Counted from the stretch's first letter, positions 1-8,358 are shown. The stretch is DNA of 47,510 nucleotides from Candidatus Poribacteria bacterium (GCA_022826645.1 JAJDUM010000054.1:1-47510); one strand, 5' to 3'. Translations and numbers: made by a program. Notes: a model not told the origin generated them from the sequence alone.

Positions 1-124
1 TACCGTTTTCTGCGGGACATCGGTTGAAAACTCCTTTCTTGCTGGCGCGTTTCTGACCCATATTGTCCCACAGATGATAAACGATTTACCAGTCCAAAAT
101 ACACCTTAATCAACTGTCTAAATT

Positions 125-153
125 TTGGGGGTAATTATATACTACGATATACT
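125..153 (+). promoter_or_regulatory. Predicted sigma-70-type promoter for the AlkB-like gene
   Basis: TTGGGG (125-130) and TATACT (148-153) are separated by 17 bases, about 35 bases upstream of the AlkB-like start. The -10 is close to consensus; the -35 matches weakly. Bases 1-124 hold no open frame that I recognise; they may be the spacer after a gene left of the window. Confidence 0.45.
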
Positions 154-188
154 TTGTAACTGGTAGATACGATCTAAGGAGGACAAAA

Positions 189-851
189 ATGGAACAATTA
201 GTCTTTTCCTTTCAATCTCCGCAAGAAAAAGATCCTACTGATGCAATCGAAGGACTCAAGTATATAGAAAACTACATCAGTGAAAAGGAGCAGAATGAAT
301 TGTTGAAACAGGTTGACAACCAACCTTGGCGCAACGATTTGAAGCGGCGTGTGCAACATTACGGGTTCATGTATGACTACAAAGCGCGTAAGGTAACACC
401 TGATATGCGTATCGGTCATTTGCCAGAGTGGTTGAAAACACTGGGTCAAAAATTACATAGAGATGGTTATGTGCCCAGTAATCCAGATCAGGTTATTATC
501 AATGAATATGAGCCAGGGCAAGGAATTACAAGCCACATTGATTGTGAGCCCTGTTTTGCGGATACGATTGTCTCTTTGAGTTTGGGTTCAGGTTGTATTA
601 TGGATTTTACATACAAACATGATAAGACCCAAAAGATACCTGTCTGGCTTGCGCCTAGGAGTATTGTCGTATTGAAAGATGAAGCGCGGTATAAATGGCT
701 GCACAGTATTCCTGCCAGAAAAGTAGATGTATGGAAGGGGCAAAGCTATCCAAGGCAGCGTAGAGTATCGCTAACATTTAGAGAAGTAAAATTGATGCCA
801 TCTTCCCGCGCTGTGTCCAGTCAATCCATACCTGTAACAAAGAGATTTTGA
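189..851 (+). CDS. AlkB-like 2-oxoglutarate/Fe(II) dioxygenase
   Basis: A 220-residue protein of the AlkB family, non-heme iron oxygenases that oxidatively remove alkyl groups from nucleic acids or, in ALKBH8-type members, modify tRNA or protein. The iron triad is visible as H116-x-D118 (SHIDCE) and H172 (WLHSIP), and the 2-oxoglutarate-binding arginines lie in RRVSLTFR (191-198). The double-stranded beta-helix fills most of the protein, a usual length for the family. The start is fixed by a strong ribosome site (AAGGAGG) six to seven bases ahead of ATG. It stands alone, with its own promoter, and the last 15-20 residues look like an unstructured tail. The family call is firm; the substrate (DNA repair versus RNA modification) cannot be read from sequence. 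Cytoplasmic. Confidence 0.88.
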   Translation: MEQLVFSFQSPQEKDPTDAIEGLKYIENYISEKEQNELLKQVDNQPWRNDLKRRVQHYGFMYDYKARKVTPDMRIGHLPEWLKTLGQKLHRDGYVPSNPDQVIINEYEPGQGITSHIDCEPCFADTIVSLSLGSGCIMDFTYKHDKTQKIPVWLAPRSIVVLKDEARYKWLHSIPARKVDVWKGQSYPRQRRVSLTFREVKLMPSSRAVSSQSIPVTKRF

Positions 852-1042
852 TAAAAGAAAACAGGACGATGCAGGAAAAATGGACGAGCTGGAAATGTCT
901 GATAACCCGAATTATTGGACATTCTGGGAGTTAGGCTTCCTACTCTGGTAAAAGGTAGGCTAAAAGAACCTCGCAATCCATTTGCTGATTCTCTTTGTTT
1001 CTGACCTTTCCGAGTTCGTCAACGCAGCCCAGGAGATCCTCC

Positions 1043-2314
1043 TTGAGCGCAACAACAGCCAACAGCAGCGAATCAATTGGATACCGTGAACTAATTCGTG
1101 GCAACCGCAATTTTCGCCTGCTCTGGTTTGGACAGATTATCAGCCTCCTGGGGGATTGGTTCAATTTTGTCGCTTCCGCCTCGCTCATCGCAATACTCAC
1201 CCAGTCCGGGTTCGCTGTCGGCAGCCTCTTCGTCGTCCGTATGCTCGCCCCATTCTTCATCAGTCCCATCGCCGGGGTGGTCGCCGACCGTTATAACCGC
1301 AAACATATCCTCATCATAACCGACCTAACGCGTGCTGTAGCCGCATTCGGTTTTCTTTTCGTTCGGAGCGCCGACCATGTCTGGCTCCTTTACGTCCTGA
1401 CCGCCCTCCAACTCGGCATCAGCGGTTTTTTCTTCCCCACACGCAATGCAATTTTACCCGATATCGTCTCGTCACAAGGACTCGGCGCTGCCAACGCCTT
1501 GGGATCCGCTACGTGGTCGGTTATGCTCGCTGTGGGTGCTGCCATCGGCGGATTAGTGTCCGGGGCGTGGGGCATCTACCCCGCCTTTGTCATCGACGGC
1601 TTGACCTTTCTCCTCTCCGCTGCATTCATCATCCCGATCAGACTTGATGCGAACCCTGCCCTCGGCCCATCGGATAAAACCATGGGGGCTGCCATCAAGG
1701 AGTACCTCGACGGTTTGCGTTATCTCGGGGTGCACACCGATACACTGGTCGTTGCGCTGCATAAAGCCGCCAGCGCACTGGTGATGGGGTCAGGATCTCA
1801 GGTGGCAATGGTTGTCATCGCCAAAGATATCTTTGTAATCGGAGAAGGTGGCGGTATCAGTCTCGGTCTGATGCTGGGGATGGGCGGCATCGGAACAGGG
1901 ATCGGTCCCATTATCGCTCGTCATTTTACTGGTGATCGGGATCGTCCACTGCGGTATGCCATCATTTTGGGCTATCTGATGGGGGCTGTGGGACTGGCAA
2001 TCGTCGCGCCGATGATCCAATTCGGTTGGGTGCTTTTGGGGGTCACCCTCCGCGGAATTGGCGGGGGAATTATCTGGGTGTTCTCAACACAACTTTTGTT
2101 GCAGCTTGCCCCCAACCAAGTGCGCGGACGGGTCTTCTCCACCGACTATGCCCTTTTCACACTGATGAGCGCTATCGGCTCTGCCGTTGCTGGCGGGGCA
2201 CTCGACGCTTCACTGAGCATCCCTGCAATCTTCTGGTGGATGGCGGGTTTGACGGTGATCCCAGCGGTTCTCTGGGCGGCGTGGCTAGGCGAAAGAAACG
2301 AACGCGCAACGTGA
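1043..2314 (+). CDS. MFS transporter, macrolide-efflux/EntS-like
   Basis: A major facilitator superfamily membrane protein of about 423 residues with roughly 12 hydrophobic segments. The N-terminal half begins YRELIRGNRNFRLLWFGQ and contains the loop ADRYNRKHILIITDL, the MFS motif A region (DRxxRK) between helices 2 and 3, as in drug and siderophore exporters of the MFS_3/EntS type. I chose TTG at 1043 because AGGAG (1031-1035) sits seven bases upstream; an open frame extends to 995 but those 16 residues lack a ribosome site and are low-complexity. Substrate is unknown; export of a small hydrophobic compound is the family norm. A MITE-like element begins five bases after the stop codon. Confidence 0.85.
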   Translation: MSATTANSSESIGYRELIRGNRNFRLLWFGQIISLLGDWFNFVASASLIAILTQSGFAVGSLFVVRMLAPFFISPIAGVVADRYNRKHILIITDLTRAVAAFGFLFVRSADHVWLLYVLTALQLGISGFFFPTRNAILPDIVSSQGLGAANALGSATWSVMLAVGAAIGGLVSGAWGIYPAFVIDGLTFLLSAAFIIPIRLDANPALGPSDKTMGAAIKEYLDGLRYLGVHTDTLVVALHKAASALVMGSGSQVAMVVIAKDIFVIGEGGGISLGLMLGMGGIGTGIGPIIARHFTGDRDRPLRYAIILGYLMGAVGLAIVAPMIQFGWVLLGVTLRGIGGGIIWVFSTQLLLQLAPNQVRGRVFSTDYALFTLMSAIGSAVAGGALDASLSIPAIFWWMAGLTVIPAVLWAAWLGERNERAT

Positions 2315-2318
2315 AAAG

Positions 2319-2516
2319 GAACGCAAGTTGCTAGGGCGTATTGACATTTTGCTTTCTATTGCGAAAAACGGTCAAATCACTGGAAAAGCTGCCAGAAACC
2401 GAGTTTTTTCTTCAAAACTCGGTTTCTTTTCTGGGGATTTTACTTCGGTGAACCGATTTATGTCACTCTATTATCTAGTTATAATGAAATGTCAACAGAA
2501 CCTAGCAACTTGCGTT
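2319..2516 (+). mobile_element. MITE-like element, family 3 (inverted ends AACGCAAGTTGCTAG)
   Basis: A 198-bp segment bounded by a 15-bp perfect inverted repeat: AACGCAAGTTGCTAG at 2320-2334 and its complement CTAGCAACTTGCGTT at 2502-2516. It has no coding capacity and carries a strong hairpin (2395-2426) in the middle. A second copy with near-identical ends is at 7631-7796 and a one-ended remnant at 20863. The layout fits a non-autonomous miniature inverted-repeat element; no matching transposase is in the window. Confidence 0.7.
2395..2426 (+). terminator. Dispersed hairpin GAAACCGAGT...ACTCGGTTTC, copy 1
   Basis: A 32-base inverted repeat with arms GAAACCGAGTTTT and AAAACTCGGTTTC and a short TTCTTC-type loop. 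Identical copies lie at 4747-4778 and 12768-12799 and a variant at 43585-43617, each 30-110 bases after the stop codon of a plus-strand gene. Position and strength suggest transcription termination or mRNA 3'-end protection; the missing downstream T-run makes a classic intrinsic terminator uncertain. It is also a repeat family. Confidence 0.6.
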
Positions 2517-2524
2517 AAAATAAA

Positions 2525-2770
2525 TGAGGCGGGTGCATAAATCGCTTTCGTGTGGGGGAGTGCAATCTGCGATTTAGACAAATGGCACATGTCGCCCCTC
2601 TGGGGCTTTGGGGTATGGGGCTATCGGTATGCCTATAAACATGTCGCCCCGCTGGGGCTAAATGCACCCTGTCCCTTTCTAAAATAGTCCCGTTTCACGT
2701 TCCAGTCCCTATCCTGAAAATCCTTAAATCCTGAGAATCCTGATTCAGACAATAATGATGCACACCCCTC
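2525..2770. mobile_element. MITE-like element, family 2 (inverted ends GAGGGGTGTGCAT)
   Basis: This non-coding segment has related ends GAGGCGGGTGCATAAATCGC (2525-2544) and, inverted, ATGCACACCCCTC (2758-2770). Inside are a repeated tract containing CATGTCGCCCC(T/G)CTGGGGCT, TAAATGCACCCTGTCC and CCCGTTTCACGTTCC. A second, inverted copy with the same blocks in the same order is at 7819-8121. No open frame is present. It is best read as a non-autonomous mobile or recombinogenic repeat. Confidence 0.6.
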
Positions 2771-2839
2771 AAATAAATGGAGGCGCGATCACGGGATACA
2801 CGATTGGTGCAGATTCGTGGACGAATCACGTTTCACGCT

Positions 2840-3550
2840 TCACTCACCGAATCCTAAACTGCGGAGATGTGCGACAGCCTGCTTCATATCCCCGGGTGCC
2901 TGCATAATCCACGGTCCCTGAAAACCCACATCCTCAAGAACCCCCTTGACACCAGCGAAATCCACCGACCCTGTGCCGAGCGTTGGAAAATCCCATTCGT
3001 CAAAATTACCGCTATGGTCCTTCAGATGGGCACTCACAACATACTGTGCAATCTTTTTCAATTCCGTGACCGCATCCGCCCCATCCGTATAGAAACTGAT
3101 ATTCCCCGTATCGTAATTGATTCTGACATTCGGGTGGTCGGTCGCGTCCATGGTTTTCAGCGCAACTTCGGCATTATGGACCAGCGATGGATGCGTCTCA
3201 AGTGCGACAGTGATGCCACGTTGTGCCGCCTCATCGCCCATCGTTTTCAGCCAATCGCAGGCCTTTGGTCTCATATCCTCATCGGCTTTAATGCTACTAA
3301 GCGCGAGATCTATGCCCATTTTGACCGCTGCATCAAAGGCATTTGTCCACGCCTGGCTTGCCGCCTCAGTCGCGACAGTATCCTCTTCGAGATATAACGC
3401 GGTCAATCCGATGGCTTGCAGCCCCTTCGCTTTGAGATCTGCTTGAAGTTCTTCGACCTTGTCAGGTTCAGGGGCACCGATTTGAACATATCGGATGCCG
3501 TGTTCTAAAAGCTCTGCACCGCCCCCTATATTTGCCAATACGTTTGCCAT
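2840..3550 (-). CDS. Sugar-phosphate isomerase/epimerase family TIM barrel
   Basis: A 236-residue protein of the xylose isomerase-like/AP endonuclease 2 TIM-barrel superfamily, which holds sugar isomerases, epimerases and inosose dehydratases using a divalent metal. Visible metal-site positions are E118 (ALETHP), D147 (INYDTGN) and H175 (SAHLKDHSG). The fourth ligand, normally Glu in the last strand (IELEG-like), is replaced by Gln217 in WIMQAPG. At 236 residues it is shorter than the usual 260-300, starting late in the barrel. The start has a strong AAAGGAGT ribosome site. It is divergent from the PhyH gene and monocistronic; its stop is followed by a short GTGAAACGTGA-type repeat shared with two other minus-strand genes. 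Substrate not predictable. Confidence 0.8.
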   Translation of the reverse strand: MANVLANIGGGAELLEHGIRYVQIGAPEPDKVEELQADLKAKGLQAIGLTALYLEEDTVATEAASQAWTNAFDAAVKMGIDLALSSIKADEDMRPKACDWLKTMGDEAAQRGITVALETHPSLVHNAEVALKTMDATDHPNVRINYDTGNISFYTDGADAVTELKKIAQYVVSAHLKDHSGNFDEWDFPTLGTGSVDFAGVKGVLEDVGFQGPWIMQAPGDMKQAVAHLRSLGFGE

Positions 3551-3682
3551 ACCGACTCCTTTCTGCGCGGGTGAAACCGCGCTTCCGCTCTTCCCGACTT
3601 ATGCACTTTGTGCGTGATGGTGTACTATCTTACACCCTTGGCGGATGGATCGCAAGCCGTTTGTTGAGTTGGTCTAAATTTT

Positions 3683-3711
3683 TTGCCCTTTTTTTCTAAT
3701 CGTGCTATAAT
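3683..3711 (+). promoter_or_regulatory. Predicted promoter for the first PhyH gene
   Basis: TTGCCC (3683-3688), 17 bases, then a perfect TATAAT (3706-3711), about 58 bases ahead of the ATG at 3770. The intergenic stretch is AT-rich, and no other gene lies between it and the divergent isomerase. Confidence 0.55.
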
Positions 3712-3769
3712 GTCTGCTCTACTGCCAGAGTTTTTTCCGCCGCTAAATGAATGAGGAACGATTTGCATT

Positions 3770-4642
3770 ATGCTTAACGATTCACAAATTGCAACATTCA
3801 AAGAAGAAGGTTACCTGATCATCGAAAACCTCTTTACCGACGATGATCTACGTCCCGTGAAGGACGAGTTCAGCACCGTTGTCGAGGGGCAGGCACAGCA
3901 ACTACATCAAGCCGGCCGACTGAGTGATTTGTACAAAAACGAGTCTTTTGAGCGGCGTCTGGCAAAAATTGCTGCCGAAGCACCCGAAGCGACCTCAGCG
4001 CTACAAACCCGTGCCCATAAAGATGAGGCATTCTTTCAGTTCCTGAAACATCCCAAAATTCTTGATCGGGTTGAGTCGCTGGTGGGTCCCGATATCCTGT
4101 GCCACCCCTCCTACAACATCCATCCACGCCTACCGGGAGGGTATACCACCTCACATCAGGATGCCGGATTTTACCTGCCCGATGGCGATGAGACGTTGAT
4201 TCTGGCATGCCTGATACCGCTCGTTGATACCACACCTGAAAATGGGTGTCTATGGGTCGCCCCACGTCGACATAAGGAAGGCGTTTTACGCCATTTCTGG
4301 GGCGAGGATGGGCTAAATATCTCCCCTGAAGAGCTCTCAGAGGAGGAACGACAGCCAGTGCCTACAAAGGCAGGCAGCATGGTGATGTTTACCAGTATGA
4401 CCCCGCACGGTTCGCGGGTTAATAACACAGATACCATCCGTTGGAGCATGGATCTGCGCTACCAAGCACTGGGGAAACCCACGGGACGTTGGTATGTCCC
4501 CGGCTTTGTCGCCCGGAGTCGCTCCAACCCTGAATTAGAAACACCTAACTGCACGGCGTGGATTGCTGAAGTGGAACGTGTCGAGCAGAAGGCGAACAAA
4601 TACCCCGAATGGCCACGCTACCGTTGGCCCCAGACATCATAA
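3770..4642 (+). CDS. Phytanoyl-CoA dioxygenase (PhyH) family protein
   Basis: A 290-residue Fe(II)/2-oxoglutarate dioxygenase of the PhyH family. The iron ligands are H129-x-D131 (TSHQDAGFY) and H213 (TPHGSRVN), and the 2-oxoglutarate salt bridge is probably R224 (TIRWSMDLRYQ). The N-terminus (FKEEGYLIIENLFTDDDL) is the standard opening helix and strand. PhyH relatives hydroxylate diverse small molecules; the fatty acyl-CoA activity of the human enzyme should not be assumed. It has its own promoter and is followed by two hairpins (4667-4685 and 4747-4778). The two other PhyH proteins in the window (6751, 27288) differ strongly from it outside the metal site, so they are not recent duplicates. 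Confidence 0.88.
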   Translation: MLNDSQIATFKEEGYLIIENLFTDDDLRPVKDEFSTVVEGQAQQLHQAGRLSDLYKNESFERRLAKIAAEAPEATSALQTRAHKDEAFFQFLKHPKILDRVESLVGPDILCHPSYNIHPRLPGGYTTSHQDAGFYLPDGDETLILACLIPLVDTTPENGCLWVAPRRHKEGVLRHFWGEDGLNISPEELSEEERQPVPTKAGSMVMFTSMTPHGSRVNNTDTIRWSMDLRYQALGKPTGRWYVPGFVARSRSNPELETPNCTAWIAEVERVEQKANKYPEWPRYRWPQTS

Positions 4643-4666
4643 CAGGACTTACGCAGCCAACCGTAG

Positions 4667-4685
4667 GCGGGGCATCTTGCCCCGC
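4667..4685. repeat. GC-rich hairpin repeat GCGGGGCATCTTGCCCCGC
   Basis: A perfect 8-bp stem with a TCT loop, preceded by CCAACCGTAG. The same hairpin with the flank CAACCGTACGC recurs at 19861-19879. The first copy follows a stop codon; the second lies upstream of a minus-strand gene, so it is an interspersed repeat rather than a dedicated terminator. Confidence 0.6.
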
Positions 4686-4746
4686 AATTTGTAGTAGCGC
4701 ATTTCATTGCGCGTTACCACAGGCGATTGTGCACGGAACGCGAAGA

Positions 4747-4778
4747 GAAACCGAGTTTTTTCTTCAAAACTCGGTTTC
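4747..4778 (+). terminator. Dispersed hairpin GAAACCGAGT...ACTCGGTTTC, copy 2
   Basis: Identical in sequence to the hairpin at 2395-2426 and placed about 105 bases after the PhyH stop and 49 bases ahead of the deacetylase start. It separates two same-strand genes, so a terminator role is plausible. Confidence 0.6.
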
Positions 4779-4826
4779 TGTTACACCATTTCTTAACATG
4801 AGGCACTTGCTCAAAGGAATCTCCCT

Positions 4827-5639
4827 ATGGTCCGAATCCCAATAACCATGTGCCACGGTATCAGGCATGATGGCGACTATCCACTGACCGCGGACCATCT
4901 CGACAGACTGGTGAAAACTGCCGCCGAACTGAATTTTGAATCCATCAATTACCATCAGCTTTTTCAATGGTTCCAAGAGGGAGAGGAGTTGCCGCATCGA
5001 CCAATCATGTTTGATTTCGATCACCCCGTGAAGTCGATGCGTTATGAGATACACGATACGCTGAGCAGATACGGTTACGCTGGAAACCTGTTTGTCAATA
5101 CCGGACCGGTGGACGAACTTTACATCAAGCCTATGCCCTCGGATTCCCTCCGTGAGATTATGACATGGGACGAGATAGGGCAGCTCATGGAAAGTGGCTG
5201 GCATATCGGGGCACATACGGTGACGCATCCAAACCTATCTGAACTCTCCCTTGAGGATGCGTCCGGCGAAAAATTACGCGCGGAACTGGAGCAATGCAAC
5301 GAAACATTGAAAAAGTATCTCGGAATTACGCCACAAGATTTTGCTTTTACAGGCACGAGCTGGAGCAGTATCGCAGAACGCGAAGTCTCAAAAAGATACC
5401 GGTTTGGCAGGCTCTGGATTGTGGGAACAGAATATCAGGTTGATGGTAAGAGGACGAGATACGCGGATCTCGTCGGGGTTGATGGTCCCGACGAAGCGGA
5501 CGGTGGACCACCAATGGCGGCGCGTTATATTACAAAGGATTCGCCCCCTTACCGTTTGCCGTCAATGGAAATTCAGAGACCGTTGATCTACGACACCGAT
5601 GCGTTTCGCCGCTACCTTGAAGGCGCACTAAAGACTTAG
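4827..5639 (+). CDS. Polysaccharide deacetylase family (CE4/NodB-like)
   Basis: A 270-residue NodB-homology protein. CE4 enzymes remove N- or O-acetyl groups from polysaccharides using a metal held by one Asp and two His. Here the first motif reads MFDFDHPVKS (D63, D65) instead of the usual TFDDG, and the second is H130-TVT-H134 (GAHTVTHPNLSEL), a clear H-x3-H. A later GTSW segment (near 173-176) and the RYRFGRLW strand fit the barrel. There is no signal peptide, so it probably acts in the cytoplasm on soluble sugars. The altered first motif occurs in cyclic-imidase-like branches of the superfamily, so deacetylation is not assured. The SDR gene follows after 38 bases, suggesting co-transcription. 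Confidence 0.8.
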   Translation: MVRIPITMCHGIRHDGDYPLTADHLDRLVKTAAELNFESINYHQLFQWFQEGEELPHRPIMFDFDHPVKSMRYEIHDTLSRYGYAGNLFVNTGPVDELYIKPMPSDSLREIMTWDEIGQLMESGWHIGAHTVTHPNLSELSLEDASGEKLRAELEQCNETLKKYLGITPQDFAFTGTSWSSIAEREVSKRYRFGRLWIVGTEYQVDGKRTRYADLVGVDGPDEADGGPPMAARYITKDSPPYRLPSMEIQRPLIYDTDAFRRYLEGALKT

Positions 5640-5677
5640 AGGGATCGCACAACTTAAATCTGAAAGGAAGTAAATAG

Positions 5678-6445
5678 ATGGCATCAATCGATTTTTCATT
5701 GACCGACAAGGTTGTTCTCGTAACCGGCGCAGGGAAAGGCATCGGCAAGGAGATCGCGTTGGCTTGTGGGGGCGCCGGAGCCGACATCGTCGCAGGGAGT
5801 CGCACTGTCGGTGAAGTTGAACAGGTAGCGGAACAAGTGCGAAAAGCGGGTCGACGTGCAGAAGCGTGGCAACTGGACGTTGCGGACGTTTCAAGCATCG
5901 AGGGGTTCATACAGAAGACACTCGACACCTTTGGTAGAATTGATGTGTTAGTCAACAACGCCGGAGTCAACAAGGTCCAACCCGCTCTCGATTGTACCGA
6001 AGAGGATTTCGACTATATCGTGGACGTAAACTTTAAGGGCACGTTCTTTATGAGCCAGATGGCGGCGAAGTCGATGATTGAGAACGGTATTCGAGGGCGG
6101 ATCATCAACATCAGTTCGCAGGTCGGCGTTGTCGGTGGACCACTCCGAGCACCCTACAGCGGCGCGAAAGGTGCCGTCTGTCTGCTAACCAAATCGTTAG
6201 CCGCGGAATGGGCAACGCACGGCATCACCGTCAACTCGGTCGCACCAACCGTTACCCGCACGCCCCTTTCAGAAGGGGCACTGAAAAACCCCGAATTTCA
6301 GAAGATGGTAACCGAAAATGTTCTGATGGGGCGGATCGCAGAACCGGAAGAAATAGCAGCAGCGGTCATCTACCTCGCAAGTGACATAGCTGGCATGGTC
6401 ACCGGACACACACATCTTGTCGATGGCGGCTGGACTGCGGTTTGA
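5678..6445 (+). CDS. SDR family oxidoreductase (FabG-like)
   Basis: A 255-residue classical short-chain dehydrogenase/reductase. The Rossmann motif TGAGKGIG is at 16-23, NNAG at 93-96, the catalytic Ser at 146 or 147 (NISSQVG), and Y160-x3-K164 (YSGAKGA). All catalytic residues are present and the length is standard. SDRs with this signature oxidise or reduce secondary alcohols of sugars, sugar acids or acyl chains; the FabG-like C-terminus (GHTHLVDGGWTAV) fits. The ribosome site GAAAGGAAG precedes ATG by ten bases. It lies 38 bases after the deacetylase and probably shares its transcript. A MITE begins eleven bases after the stop codon. Confidence 0.88.
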   Translation: MASIDFSLTDKVVLVTGAGKGIGKEIALACGGAGADIVAGSRTVGEVEQVAEQVRKAGRRAEAWQLDVADVSSIEGFIQKTLDTFGRIDVLVNNAGVNKVQPALDCTEEDFDYIVDVNFKGTFFMSQMAAKSMIENGIRGRIINISSQVGVVGGPLRAPYSGAKGAVCLLTKSLAAEWATHGITVNSVAPTVTRTPLSEGALKNPEFQKMVTENVLMGRIAEPEEIAAAVIYLASDIAGMVTGHTHLVDGGWTAV

Positions 6446-6455
6446 TGGCATGAAT

Positions 6456-6709
6456 TATAGTGGATCTTAGAATTAATGAGACACGCCAAACCGAACCGCA
6501 CTGCCCCCGTGTTTGGTAGGCGCTGTTTTCAACTGCGCCGATGCGGCGCGGTTTCTAACCGCACCGCCTCCCGTCGAGTCCCCGATTACACCGGGAGCAG
6601 GTCCCGACTCGTCGGGATGCACGTTTCTTAATCCCGATTTATCGGGGGAACAGCACGGGACAGGACACGAGGGCGAAAGTGTTTATCTGTTTTTAGAATT
6701 CACCATAGT
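6456..6709. mobile_element. MITE, family 1, copy A (TATAGT ... ACCATA ends)
   Basis: The left end TATAGTGGATCTTAGAATTA and the right end TTTTTAGAATTCACCATAGT form an imperfect inverted repeat of about 28 bp whose inner edges are GAGACAC and GTGTTTA. The interior has the signature GTTTGGTAGGCGCTGTTTT followed by CAACTGCGCC, itself a hairpin, plus a CCCGATTTATCGGG palindrome. The TA at each end fits the TA target choice of IS630/Tc1-mariner elements (established for that superfamily; membership here is inference). Other copies are at 12843-12950, 37822-37973 and 44290-44460. It accounts for the open frame at 6513-6809, which is not a gene. Confidence 0.75.
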
Positions 6710-6750
6710 AAGGTTCGGATCAGGGGACCGGAATAGGAAGGGTAAGAATA

Positions 6751-7614
6751 GTGAAAAAACTAACCTCAAACGGTATACCGCTCGATATGTCACTGGACGC
6801 ATTCGGTGAGATGCGTGACTCAAATGATCTGCTTGACGACACCCCCGCTTTGAGGGAGCGAATGGCAGAGGACGGTTATCTCCTACTCCGCGACTATTTG
6901 GATCTGCAGTGGGTCATGGATGCCCGTCGATCCGTACTTGAGGTGTTAGCTGAACACGAGATGCTCGACGAGAAATACCCCCTCATGGAGGCGCAGGCAG
7001 CAAAGAGCGATCAAGAAACATTTCGATCTGCGATCGGCAGTCGCGCAGCGTTAGGGAAATTGCCCGCCGTGCGAAAGTTGGTGCATTCCGGTCGGATGAT
7101 CGACTTCTACACCGCATTCCTCGGCGGAGAGGTCAGATCTTTTGATTTCATCTGGATGCGCGTGATGGGACCCGGCAGAGCCAGTGCGCCGCACTACGAC
7201 ATTGTCTATATGGGACGAGGCACCACGAACCTATACACCTCGTGGACACCCCTAGGAGATGCTCCCTTGAGCGATGCCTCGCTGATGGTACTTGAAAACT
7301 CCCACCGTCTGGAGGAACTCAAATCAACCTACGGACAGATGGACGTAGACAAGAAAGGTAACTGGAAAAAATCGGGTGGGAGCTTCGGCAAAGACCCCGC
7401 AGCGATTCAGCAGGAATTTGGAGGGCGTTGGCTCACAACAGACTTCCGCGCCGGAGATCTGCTGGTGTTCAGTATGTATACGATGCACTGCTCGCTCGAC
7501 AATCGCTCGGATCGAATTCGACTGTCTTCGGACACACGGTACCAACTGGCATCGGAGCCGGTGGATGAGCGCTGGATTGGCGATAATCCGATCGCCCATT
7601 CAGTGCGGGAATAG
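6751..7614 (+). CDS. Phytanoyl-CoA dioxygenase (PhyH) family protein
   Basis: A 287-residue PhyH-family Fe(II)/2-oxoglutarate oxygenase. Metal ligands are H148-x-D150 (APHYDIVYMG) and H246 (TMHCSLDN), with R257 (DRIRLSSDTRYQ) as the likely 2-oxoglutarate anchor. RMAEDGYLLLRDYLD is the typical opening segment, here preceded by about 35 extra residues. The start is GTG with AGGAAGGG upstream at good spacing; an ATG at 6787 is a weaker alternative. The promoter must lie in or beside the MITE that ends about 40 bases upstream. Monocistronic: a family-3 element starts 17 bases after the stop. Substrate unknown. Confidence 0.87.
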   Translation: MKKLTSNGIPLDMSLDAFGEMRDSNDLLDDTPALRERMAEDGYLLLRDYLDLQWVMDARRSVLEVLAEHEMLDEKYPLMEAQAAKSDQETFRSAIGSRAALGKLPAVRKLVHSGRMIDFYTAFLGGEVRSFDFIWMRVMGPGRASAPHYDIVYMGRGTTNLYTSWTPLGDAPLSDASLMVLENSHRLEELKSTYGQMDVDKKGNWKKSGGSFGKDPAAIQQEFGGRWLTTDFRAGDLLVFSMYTMHCSLDNRSDRIRLSSDTRYQLASEPVDERWIGDNPIAHSVRE

Positions 7615-7630
7615 GTGTGAGATACTATAG

Positions 7631-7796
7631 TAACGCAAGTTGCTAGTTGTCCAGTCTACTCGGCTTGGATAGACATATCCAAGCCATCTTTGTAAATAGG
7701 CAGTGGATTTGTCAATCCACTGCGAACGGGTAATGGGCTTTATTCAGTTCCCATTCTCCCGTTTTACAACATTTTCCATAACTAGCAACTTAGGTT
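7631..7796. mobile_element. MITE-like element, family 3, copy 2
   Basis: Inverted ends TAACGCAAGTTGCTAGTT (7631-7648) and AACTAGCAACTTAGGTTA (7779-7796) enclose two internal hairpins: GGCTTGGATAGACATATCCAAGCC and GCAGTGGATTTGTCAATCCACTGC. The same two hairpins recur at 20892-20957 next to a single decayed end. No coding capacity. It abuts the left end of a family-1 MITE. Confidence 0.7.
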
Positions 7797-8322
7797 ATAG
7801 TAGATTTTAGAATTAATCGAGGGGTGTGCATCATTATTGTCTGAATCAGGATTTAAGGATTTTCCGGTTTCCTAATCCCGATTTATTGGGGATAGAAACC
7901 GGAACGTGAAACGGGACTATTTTAGGACAGGGTGCATTTAGCCCCAGAGGGGCGACATGTTTATAGCTGTGGGAGGGGCATCCTTGCCCCGATCTCCGTG
8001 CTGATTACCCCGATTTCATCGGGAGGATTAGCATCTAAGATCGCGCATGGAGGCTAGTTCCGATGTCCTGATGAATCAGGAGAAGCCCAGCCCACGCGAG
8101 AGCGATTTATGCACATCCCTCAAGTAATTGGACACCATGAACGAGCAGGTCAAAAACTGGCTGGCAGGGGTACGGCACACGCTGCACGCCTACGATGTAA
8201 AGGGAAATCTGCCAAATGTAGCGTAAACTGTTAGTTTGCGGCTTGGGATTATCCAGATTTATCGGGATGGCGCAAAAAAACTATCTACTTTTAAAGTCTA
8301 CTTATCTTTAGAATTCACTACA
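7797..8322. mobile_element. MITE, family 1, copy interrupted by a family-2 element
   Basis: A family-1 left end (TATAGTAGATTTTAGAATTA from 7797) and a family-1 right end (CTTTAGAATTCACTACAA, to 8322) face each other 527 bp apart, much farther than in the intact copies (108-254 bp). A family-2 element (7819-8121) lies between them, immediately inside the left end. The simplest reading is nesting: family 2 inserted into family 1. Bases 8122-8294 contain a 29-codon open frame (8138-8225, MNEQVKNWLAGVRH...) that I do not recognise; it may be a gene fragment. Confidence 0.5.
7819..8121. mobile_element. MITE-like element, family 2, inverted copy
   Basis: Ends GAGGGGTGTGCAT (7819-7831) and ATGCACATCCCTC (8109-8121) are inverted repeats. 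The blocks GTCTGAATCAGGATT, AACGTGAAACGGGACTATTTT, GACAGGGTGCATTTAGCCCC and GGGGCGACATGTTTATA match, in reverse complement, the element at 2525-2770. Non-coding. Confidence 0.6.
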
Positions 8323-8358
8323 ATCAGAAGAACCGTGAGTAACATAGACGCATTAAAT

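Noticed and set aside
6513..6809. 98-codon plus-strand open frame ahead of the second PhyH gene
   Set aside because: It lies almost wholly inside a family-1 MITE, has no ribosome site and shows no protein-family pattern.
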